Positions 1 to 4,142 of a stretch of 5,309 nt of DNA are shown here, in pieces. Below the pieces are notes generated by a model. That model was not told the origin of the DNA, made no database searches, and saw nothing but the letters and a program-made list of their open reading frames with translations. Position 1 is the first letter of the stretch. Each line of letters opens with the position of its first letter. Source of the stretch: JBDKGV01 sp039798005 (GTDB lineage: Bacteria; Fibrobacterota; Fibrobacteria; UBA5070); NCBI GenBank assembly GCA_039798005.1, contig JBDKGV010000244.1:1-5309 (forward strand), read 5' to 3'. The translations under genes and the position numbers were made by a program.

Positions 1-159
1 GAGCGGGCTTCGGCGATCCTCCCGACCAAGGCACAGGCCACCGATCGTGCCCGGACGATCTCCCAGAACCTGGGATCGGAGCTGGTGATCCACAATCGCA
101 ACGGACGCATCTCCGGCAGCGACAGCCACGGGCACGACCCGTTCCCGCCGAGGGGTTGA
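1..159 (+). CDS. DUF2188 domain protein, C-terminal part (5' end outside window)
   Basis: The frame is open from base 1 and ends at TGA 157-159, giving the last 52 residues of a protein that starts upstream. The visible part shows the conserved end of the DUF2188 family: a helix with alternating Ala/Arg (KAQATDRARTISQNLGSEL), then VIHNRNGRI, which replaces the usual IHGRDGKI, and the terminal pattern HGHDPFPPRG, which matches the family's YG.DP.PPKG ending. DUF2188 proteins are small, usually about 70-150 residues, and have no settled biochemical role. The last codons (151-155, AGGGG) also form the ribosome binding site of the next gene, which starts 4 bases after this stop, so the two are probably co-translated. 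Domain identity comes from pattern recognition and is fairly secure; function is unknown. Confidence 0.75.
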   Translation, partial: ERASAILPTKAQATDRARTISQNLGSELVIHNRNGRISGSDSHGHDPFPPRG

Positions 160-163
160 GGAA

Positions 164-490
164 ATGCTGAAAGTATCGATCACGGGGCTCGACAGTCTTC
201 AGAAGCGTCTAAAGCAGATGACTACCAGTTTCGAACAAGCCAGAGGCAGTCACGAGGTTTCTTTGGGCGAACTCTTCGACCCAGTATTCATGAGCAAGTA
301 CAGCCGTTTTACGACCATACAGGAATTGTTCGATGCCAGTGGATTCACTGTATCTACTCAGGAAGATTTGTCCGCCATTCCCGATGATGAATGGGACCGA
401 CACATCCGATCTTCAACAAGCTTTTTGGATTGGAATGCGATGCAAAAGGCTGCGGGAGCGGAATGGCTCGCGAAAAGGATGGCAGTCTGA
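164..490 (+). CDS. Uncharacterised 108-residue protein, middle gene of a DUF2188 operon
   Basis: ATG 164 is preceded by AGGGG (151-155) at 8-base spacing, inside the end of the DUF2188 gene. The protein is soluble in character, with no signal peptide or membrane segment. It opens with a short beta-type stretch and a helix (MLKVSITGLDSLQKRLKQM), continues with VSLGELFDPVFMSKYSRFTT around residues 32-51, then has an acidic stretch EDLSAIPDDEWDRHI at about 67-81, and ends in an amphipathic helix. I recall similar small hypothetical proteins beginning with a VxITGLDxLQ motif in varied bacteria, but I cannot assign a function. Its position between DUF2188 and a small membrane protein suggests a three-gene unit. 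GC content here is visibly lower than in vsr, which may reflect transfer. Confidence 0.7.
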   Translation: MLKVSITGLDSLQKRLKQMTTSFEQARGSHEVSLGELFDPVFMSKYSRFTTIQELFDASGFTVSTQEDLSAIPDDEWDRHIRSSTSFLDWNAMQKAAGAEWLAKRMAV

Positions 491-789
491 TGGGATACAG
501 GTATCGTCGCAAAAGGAAGGCGTCGTACGACCTTGGTTCTCTGATTCTTGAGGAATGGCGGGTCGGCATGGGATTGGTTGTGCTTTCCATGGTCGCCGCA
601 CTTTGGACCCTTGTTCAGGTTGACGGAAATCCCGACGAACGTGCGACTGCCTTTTTGGAACAGATCTTTCCGAAGTTCGCTTGGGTTTTCGAGTACGCCT
701 TGCCTCTGTTCTTTCTGGCCTTGGGAATCCTCTTTCTCTGGGCAACCTGGTTCTCTTGGAGTCGATCACAGGATCGATATGAGTATTGA
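490..789 (+). CDS. Small two-helix membrane protein (99 residues), last gene of the operon
   Basis: ATG 490-492 shares its A with the preceding stop TGA 488-490, a TGATG overlap typical of translational coupling. A purine-rich AAAAGGA lies about 10 bases upstream, in 474-480. An in-frame ATG at 391 would overlap the previous gene by 100 bases and is less likely. The product starts with a strongly basic segment (MGYRYRRKRK). It has two hydrophobic helices at about residues 25-44 (VGMGLVVLSMVAALWTLVQV) and 67-88 (EYALPLFFLALGILFLWATW), joined by an acidic loop with DGNPDE. By the positive-inside rule both ends should be cytoplasmic. No family was recognised. Such a protein could anchor the two upstream soluble proteins to the inner membrane, but nothing in the sequence proves this. 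Confidence 0.65.
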   Translation: MGYRYRRKRKASYDLGSLILEEWRVGMGLVVLSMVAALWTLVQVDGNPDERATAFLEQIFPKFAWVFEYALPLFFLALGILFLWATWFSWSRSQDRYEY

Positions 790-814
790 TCTTCGTGTAT
801 ACGACGATTGAGCG

Positions 815-830
815 TACTCGGCGTCGAGTA
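815..830 (+). terminator. Small hairpin after the three-gene operon
   Basis: TACTCG (815-820) and CGAGTA (825-830) form a perfect 6-bp stem with the loop GCGT, starting 25 bases after the last stop of the operon. A smaller stem, TCGT/ACGA around GTAT, lies just before it. No run of T follows, so intrinsic termination is doubtful. Confidence 0.25.
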
Positions 831-906
831 ATACTCCTGCTTGCGGAGATTGTGGTCGCGTCCGTCAGAAGTTGAGTGACGGCATTCTGCAAAAATGCAC
901 AATTGG

Positions 907-940
907 GAGATGTCCGGTGCGATGAACGGTCAGACATCTC
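907..940. promoter_or_regulatory. Perfect 8-bp inverted repeat upstream of vsr
   Basis: GAGATGTC (907-914) and GACATCTC (933-940) are exact reverse complements separated by 18 bases. The right arm ends 33 bases before the vsr start codon. The arms are 26 bp apart centre to centre, about two and a half helical turns, and the repeat could instead fold as an RNA hairpin in the leader. It could be an operator or an attenuating structure for vsr; the sequence does not decide between them. Confidence 0.35.
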
Positions 941-961
941 GGATCATCCTCTACAGGGCTT

Positions 962-965
962 GAGG
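962..965 (+). promoter_or_regulatory. Ribosome binding site fixing the TTG start of vsr
   Basis: GAGG at 962-965 lies 8 bases before TTG 974. No ATG or GTG occurs in this frame between the upstream stop (TGA 923-925) and ATG 1004. This site therefore supports initiation at TTG, which keeps the N-terminal WVERSALMSRIR segment expected for Vsr proteins. Confidence 0.5.
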
Positions 966-973
966 CGACGCGC

Positions 974-1384
974 TTGCTCACCTGGGTCGAACGCTCCGCC
1001 CTCATGTCCCGCATCCGCGGCAAGGACACCAAGCCCGAGTTCGCGGTGCGTTCACTGCTGCACCGCATGGGCCTTCGCTTCCGTCTCCATCGCCGCGACC
1101 TGCCGGGCACGCCCGACATCGTGCTTCCCGGGCGCAAGACGGTCGTCTTCGTGCACGGCTGCTTCTGGCACCGTCACGAAGGGTGCAAGGACGCTGCGGT
1201 GCCCAAGACCCGCACGGAATTCTGGGAAGCGAAGTTCGCCAAGAACGTCGAGCGCGACGCGCGCAACCGGCGCGACCTGAAGCGGCTGGGCTGGCGGGCG
1301 CTGGTCGTGTGGGAATGCGAACTCAAGGACCTGGTCAAGCTCGAGCGGAGATTGGCAAGGCTGTTGCCCAAGACGTCGGGTTGA
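974..1384 (+). CDS. vsr: Very short patch repair endonuclease Vsr
   Basis: Vsr nicks DNA 5' of the T in T:G mismatches that arise when 5-methylcytosine deaminates, starting short-patch repair. The 136-residue product aligns by eye with E. coli Vsr along most of its length: MSRIRGKDTKPE (11-22, with the conserved Glu22), LPGTPD (43-48, Asp48 matching the metal-binding Asp51), VHGCFWHRHEGC (60-71, with His61, Trp65 and His66), PKTRTEFW (77-84), NVERD (91-95) and GWRALVVWEC (106-115). The structural zinc ligands also appear present: Cys63, His68, Cys71 and Cys115. TTG 974 is chosen because of GAGG 8 bases upstream. ATG 1004 would remove ten residues that fit the family's N-terminus. Vsr genes usually sit beside a DNA cytosine-5 methyltransferase. 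None is adjacent here: upstream lies the small membrane-protein operon and downstream a convergent beta-barrel gene. The strong GC contrast with the upstream operon suggests separate histories. Confidence 0.95.
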   Translation: MLTWVERSALMSRIRGKDTKPEFAVRSLLHRMGLRFRLHRRDLPGTPDIVLPGRKTVVFVHGCFWHRHEGCKDAAVPKTRTEFWEAKFAKNVERDARNRRDLKRLGWRALVVWECELKDLVKLERRLARLLPKTSG

Positions 1385-1407
1385 AGGCCGCTCCGCGCCA
1401 GGGACGC

Positions 1408-1439
1408 CGGCTTCGCCCAAGACCCCGCAGGCGGAGCCG
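1408..1439 (+). terminator. GC-rich hairpin just after vsr
   Basis: CGGCTTCGCC (1408-1417) pairs with GGCGGAGCCG (1430-1439) over 10 bp, with a single T-G wobble and a 12-base loop. It begins 24 bases after the vsr stop. The stem is very stable, but no T-run follows, so it may be a terminator needing Rho, an mRNA end-protecting structure, or a copy of a dispersed intergenic palindrome. Confidence 0.4.
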
Positions 1440-1462
1440 AGGAGGCTTGGCAGGCGGTCCGG

Positions 1463-1502
1463 TCCCCCGCCTGACAGGAATTGTCAAATGTGAGGCGGGG
1501 GA
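1463..1502. terminator. Perfect 10-bp hairpin between convergent vsr and the beta-barrel gene
   Basis: TCCCCCGCCT (1463-1472) and AGGCGGGGGA (1493-1502) are perfect reverse complements. The 20-base loop holds a second, smaller dyad (GACA/TGTC around GGAAT). The structure lies 78 bases past the vsr stop and 46 bases past the stop of the opposing gene, where a shared two-way terminator would be expected. Neither strand has a T-tract after it, so intrinsic termination is not proven. Confidence 0.45.
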
Positions 1503-1548
1503 GGCGCCCCTCAAGTCACCCTCCAAGTCGCGATGCTGCTTGCCGTCG

Positions 1549-2085
1549 TCAGAACTCCACGGAGAGCGCGAGCGAGTTCGACCACGGGGTCCGATCGCTG
1601 TCCAGGATCAGCGAACTGCGTCCTTCCAGGCTCATCTGGGTGCTGGCGGTGCGGAACAGTTGCATCCCGAGACTGGCGCCCAGCGAGAAGCCGTTCACGT
1701 ATTTGTCGCCATTGGCGAAGCCCCAACCGAAGTCGGCCCCGATGAACGGACTGATCGCCCCACGCGAAGCCAGCAGGACCACGCCGACTCCGGCGTCGAG
1801 CTTCCAGGCATCGAAACCCGGACGGAAATCGAGGTCCGACAAGATCCGGATGGCCGCGTTGGGATGGGCTTCGCGCCACCAGCCGCCTTGCAGGTGGTAC
1901 GAGAATCCGTCGTCACCCAGCCCACCCAGGACGCCTGGTCCGAAACCGAGGATGGTGAAATTCCGGGTCTGCACCCGACGCTCCAGCGCGCTTGATTCGG
2001 GAACCGAGATGTCGCCCACATCGGCGGCTTGGACGGAAACTGCCATTGAGACGGCAAAAAGAAGACTTTTGATTCGATTGTTCAT
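1549..2085 (-). CDS. Predicted outer-membrane beta-barrel protein (178 residues)
   Basis: The product begins with a classic signal peptide: MNNRIK, then a hydrophobic core LLFAVSMAVSV, then VQA|A, which fits signal peptidase I cleavage after about residue 20. The mature part is rich in Gly, aromatic residues and alternating hydrophobic strands, for example FTILGFGPGVLGGLGDDGFS, GVGVVLLASRGAISPFIGAD and GFSLGASLGMQLF. It ends in LALSVEF, with the C-terminal Phe used by the BAM machinery. About eight short strands would suit a small OmpA-type or OmpW-like barrel, but I recognise no named family. ATG 2085 (minus strand) follows a weak GTAGG-type ribosome site. The gene diverges from the Rpn-like frame and converges on vsr, so it is probably transcribed alone. 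Role unknown; a structural or small-solute barrel is possible. Confidence 0.8.
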   Translation of the reverse strand: MNNRIKSLLFAVSMAVSVQAADVGDISVPESSALERRVQTRNFTILGFGPGVLGGLGDDGFSYHLQGGWWREAHPNAAIRILSDLDFRPGFDAWKLDAGVGVVLLASRGAISPFIGADFGWGFANGDKYVNGFSLGASLGMQLFRTASTQMSLEGRSSLILDSDRTPWSNSLALSVEF

Positions 2086-2150
2086 GGGAGCAACCTACCC
2101 GGATCGGCGCCGGGAACCATGGTTTGATTGAAAATGACAAAAATTGTCGA
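2086..2150. promoter_or_regulatory. Divergent spacer with three consecutive dyads
   Basis: Between the beta-barrel start and the Rpn-like frame lie CCCGG/CCGGG (2098-2102 / 2110-2114), the 10-base palindrome AACCATGGTT (2115-2124), and GACAA-AAA-TTGTC (2136-2148). The last could contribute a TTGTCA -35 hexamer on the minus strand, but no good -10 follows it. Control of the beta-barrel gene is expected from here; assignment of elements is speculative. Confidence 0.25.
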
Positions 2151-2727
2151 TTCCGAAGCCAACCCCGGTGGAAGGTTCTTCAGGACGGATTCCGTCAGAA
2201 GGGTCTCATGCCAGCCAAAGGGGAGAATGGGGGAGGACATGCGGCAAAGGTCGGCCAATGGAGGGCGCACGCTTCCCGATTTCAGCTTTCTTCTGGTCGA
2301 TCTGGCCCGTCTCTCGAACGACGAGCTGCGCTCCCACTACGGCAACCGTTCGGTGCTTCTGGCCATGGAATTGATGAAGTCGATCTTCACCCGGGAGGAG
2401 GTCAAGGCCCTGATGGAACGTTTGACGCCGGAAGACGGTCCGATGGATCCTGAGCTTGCACTGCGCTTCCTGCGGGTGGTGCTTCGATATATATTCAGAC
2501 GCAGTGACACGACGGTCCGCGAGGCCTTGGCTCTGAACCTTCATCCGGAAATGCGAGAACAAGTCATGACCATGGAAGAAGATGCCATTCAGCGAGGCGT
2601 CGAGAAGGGCCTGCAAGAAGGCCTCCGGCAGAAAGCTCTCGAGGACGCCCGCCGGATGCGTGATCACGGCATTGCCTGGGAGATCGTCACCGACGTGACG
2701 GGAATCGTTCCCGCCGATCTGGCGTAA
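2128..2727 (+). CDS. C-terminal half of an Rpn/YhgA-like PD-(D/E)XK nuclease/transposase protein
   Basis: From about 2275 the product matches the back half of the Rpn/YhgA-like family: LPDFSFLLVDLARLSNDEL, then an alpha-helical stretch, and finally the charged helix RGVEKGLQEGLRQKALEDAR that commonly closes these proteins. Full-length members run to roughly 290-330 residues, with the PD-(D/E)XK nuclease core in the first half. That core is absent here, and the residues encoded by 2128-2274 resemble nothing I know. The start is uncertain: TTG 2128, ATG 2134, ATG 2227 (AGGGG 3 bases before) and ATG 2239 (GGAGG 2 bases before) are all possible, and none has ideal spacing. ATG 2227 would give 166 residues. 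The frame is intact for 150 conserved-looking codons. It may be a 5'-truncated relic, or it may still make a small protein like the internally translated RpnS inhibitors of E. coli Rpn nucleases. Confidence 0.65.
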   Translation: MKMTKIVDSEANPGGRFFRTDSVRRVSCQPKGRMGEDMRQRSANGGRTLPDFSFLLVDLARLSNDELRSHYGNRSVLLAMELMKSIFTREEVKALMERLTPEDGPMDPELALRFLRVVLRYIFRRSDTTVREALALNLHPEMREQVMTMEEDAIQRGVEKGLQEGLRQKALEDARRMRDHGIAWEIVTDVTGIVPADLA

Positions 2728-2758
2728 GATCGCTCTCGGTCAGTCAAGGCGGCCTGAC
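2715..2758 (+). terminator. Two small hairpins between the convergent Rpn-like and RIO genes
   Basis: CGATCT (2715-2720) and AGATCG (2727-2732) form a 6-bp stem whose loop and right arm contain the TAA stop of the Rpn-like frame. A second stem follows: GTCA-GG (2743-2749, with A2747 bulged) pairs with CC-TGAC (2753-2758) around a CGG loop. Neither is followed by a T-run on either strand. The gap to the RIO stop is only 55 bases, so any transcription stop for both genes must lie here or inside the genes. Confidence 0.25.
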
Positions 2759-2782
2759 GGCAGCATAGTCCGATAGGCCCGT

Positions 2783-3826
2783 CTACCGGTACGGCCGTCG
2801 GCCCCACTTCATCACGGGCGGGGGAGTCGTTTCCGTCACGACCGGTGTGGTGCTCGGGGAGCGCTCGGGTTTGGACGGCGTGGGTGTGGACTCATCGCCC
2901 TTGGCGTGGTTCGGGGCCTTCCGTTGGGGCTTCTCACGCGGGTTCCATTCCTTCGCGGCGAGTTCGACCCCCTCGATCTTTTCGGGACCTGCCAGCCGGG
3001 AGAGTTCCTCCTCGTTCTCGCGGCGCGCCTCCTCGATGGCTTCCAGGACGCCGTCCAAGTCCACCAGGCTTGAGGATTCCTCAAAGGTTCCGGTCAGCTC
3101 CACGAGCGGTGTCAAGAGACCGTTCTGGTAGAGCGCCCAGATCTCCTTGGCGTAGTTGAGCTTCAGGATCTCCGGCTCGAACCGCCCGAAGTAGCGCGCC
3201 ATGTTGTCGATGTCGCGCGCCAGCATCATCTGGGCATTGTTGTTCCCGGCGGCGTTCACGGCCTGCGGAAGGTCGATGATCACGGGCCCACGGGCATCGA
3301 CCAGCACGTTGAACTCGGAGAGGTCGCCGTGGATGATGCCGGTGCAGAGCATCAAGACGATTTGCGCGATCATTTCCTTGTGGTAGGCCTTGGCCGTTTC
3401 CGGGGACAGGCTCAGGTCGTCCAGACGCGGTGCCACGGCGCCAGCCTCGTCGACGATCAGTTCCATGACAAGGACGCCGTCGAAGAAGCCGTAGGGCTTG
3501 GGGACGCGCACGCCGGCCGCGCTCAAGGCGTTCAATGCCTGCACCTCGGCGGTGATCCAATTGGATTCGGCTTCTTTTTGCCCGAACGCCGAGCGCTTGG
3601 ACAGGGCGCGCGAACTGCGGCTGTTCTGGACGCGACGCCCTTCCTGGTAACTGGCCGCCTGCTTGAAGCTGCGGTGGCTCGAGTCCTTGTAGACCTTGGC
3701 ACAACGTACCTCGTCGCCCACCTGCACCAGGAACACGTCGGCTTCCTTGCCGCTGCGCACCTGCGCGAGTACCTCGTCGATGATTCCGTCCTCGAAAAGC
3801 GGCAACAGCCGTGGCGGGGTTCTCAA
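2783..3826 (-). CDS. RIO1-family atypical serine/threonine protein kinase
   Basis: Bacterial RIO1-type kinases phosphorylate Ser/Thr, and their physiological targets are mostly unknown. With the start used here (TTG 3826, 347 residues), the kinase landmarks are: ATP-binding loop SGKEADVF (25-32), the ATP-contacting Lys44 in RCAKVYK, hinge MELIVDE (121-127), catalytic loop HGDLSEFNVL (166-175, Asp168 and Asn173), and metal-binding Asp185 in IIDLPQAVN. The stretch ARDIDNMARYFGRF follows at about 203-216. After about residue 260 comes an acidic/charged helix, and residues 300-347 are rich in Pro, Ser, Thr and Lys and likely disordered, ending in KWGRRPYR. The start is uncertain. The open frame reaches TTG 3931, and TTG 3835 is also possible. 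TTG 3826 gives MRTPPRLLPLFEDGIIDEVL, the usual family N-terminus, but no start has a good ribosome site. The gene stands alone, divergent from fic. Confidence 0.88.
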   Translation of the reverse strand: MRTPPRLLPLFEDGIIDEVLAQVRSGKEADVFLVQVGDEVRCAKVYKDSSHRSFKQAASYQEGRRVQNSRSSRALSKRSAFGQKEAESNWITAEVQALNALSAAGVRVPKPYGFFDGVLVMELIVDEAGAVAPRLDDLSLSPETAKAYHKEMIAQIVLMLCTGIIHGDLSEFNVLVDARGPVIIDLPQAVNAAGNNNAQMMLARDIDNMARYFGRFEPEILKLNYAKEIWALYQNGLLTPLVELTGTFEESSSLVDLDGVLEAIEEARRENEEELSRLAGPEKIEGVELAAKEWNPREKPQRKAPNHAKGDESTPTPSKPERSPSTTPVVTETTPPPVMKWGRRPYR

Positions 3827-3944
3827 AGCGGACAATCGAAGATGGGAGGCCTTTGGACAATGGAGGAGGCGACAGAAATGCTGAATGGGGGAAAGGTAGC
3901 TCGATGAGGCGTTTCGCACGGCACCCCCCAAGTCGCGTGATTGC

Positions 3945-3968
3945 TTCGCCGTAATGGGGAATGGCGAA
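3945..3968. repeat. 6-bp inverted repeat in the RIO/fic spacer
   Basis: TTCGCC (3945-3950) and GGCGAA (3963-3968) are perfect reverse complements around a 12-base loop. It lies upstream of every plausible RIO start and on the RIO side of the AT-rich region. No function can be assigned. Confidence 0.3.
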
Positions 3969-4012
3969 AACGATCAGAGCGGTTTTGCGGGAGAGGATGG
4001 GTTTTGGAGCCA

Positions 4013-4132
4013 TCACATGTATAGAAAAGTTCAAATTCCGAGCATGGAACGATTGATGTGTATAGTAATTCCTATTATTTGATACATATCGAGGCGTTCC
4101 ATTTTAAAAATCGGGAAAATCCATACAGATGA
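4013..4132. promoter_or_regulatory. Symmetric TGTAT/ATACA array between the divergent RIO and fic genes
   Basis: Four copies of one pentamer are placed symmetrically: TGTAT at 4018-4022 and 4059-4063, and its reverse complement ATACA at 4082-4086 and 4123-4127. Like-oriented copies are exactly 41 bp apart, and both pairs share one centre at 4072.5. The inner pair extends to GATGTGTAT / ATACATATC (9 bp with one G-T pair). The outer pair extends partly, to TCA..TGTAT / ATACA..TGA. The block is AT-rich, about 30% GC over 4021-4080. It looks like a set of operators; a regulator is not identified, but the Fic protein has a C-terminal winged helix. Confidence 0.45.
4079..4108 (+). promoter_or_regulatory. 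Candidate sigma70-type promoter for fic
   Basis: TTGATA (4079-4084) differs from the -35 consensus at one base and is followed, 18 bp later, by TTTAAA (4103-4108), a 4-of-6 match to the -10 element. A start near 4115 would leave a leader of about 28 bases containing the ribosome site. The -35 hexamer overlaps the inner ATACATATC half-site, so a bound regulator would compete with polymerase. Confidence 0.35.
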
Positions 4133-4142
4133 GGGGGCGTGT

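Larger units (their letters stand above)
790..973. other. Spacer between the operon and vsr, rich in short inverted repeats
   Basis: No convincing gene lies here. Besides the repeats listed separately, GAGTATT 781-787 is complementary to AATACTC 830-836, and CCGTCA 862-867 to TGACGG 877-882 with a 9-base loop. GCATT 882-886 pairs with AATGC 894-898. A 22-codon frame from ATG 895 to TGA 961-963 has no ribosome binding site. No clear promoter for vsr was found. Confidence 0.4.

Noticed and set aside
391..489. Longer start for the two-helix membrane protein
   Set aside because: It would overlap the 108-residue gene by 100 bases; ATG 490 has a TGATG coupling overlap and a basic N-terminus directly before the first membrane helix.
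413..937. Minus-strand open frame of 174 codons opposite the first operon
   Set aside because: Arg/Ser/Pro-rich translation without a domain or ribosome site; the plus strand has coupled genes with clear starts.
895..963. 22-codon leader-type frame just upstream of vsr
   Set aside because: No ribosome binding site, no regulatory codon pattern, and it overlaps the 907-940 dyad; chance is the simpler reading.
1183..1995. Plus-strand open frame of 270 codons across vsr, the spacer and the beta-barrel gene
   Set aside because: It would overlap vsr out of frame, run through two hairpins and lie antisense to the signal-peptide gene; its composition is low-complexity Arg/Gly/Glu.
3329..3907. Plus-strand open frame of 192 codons opposite the RIO kinase
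   Set aside because: It mirrors the kinase frame and shows no family resemblance, while the minus strand has all RIO landmarks.
3081..4034. Second minus-strand frame of 317 codons overlapping the RIO gene
   Set aside because: It is a frame-shifted shadow of the kinase with Arg/Gly-rich low-complexity translation.
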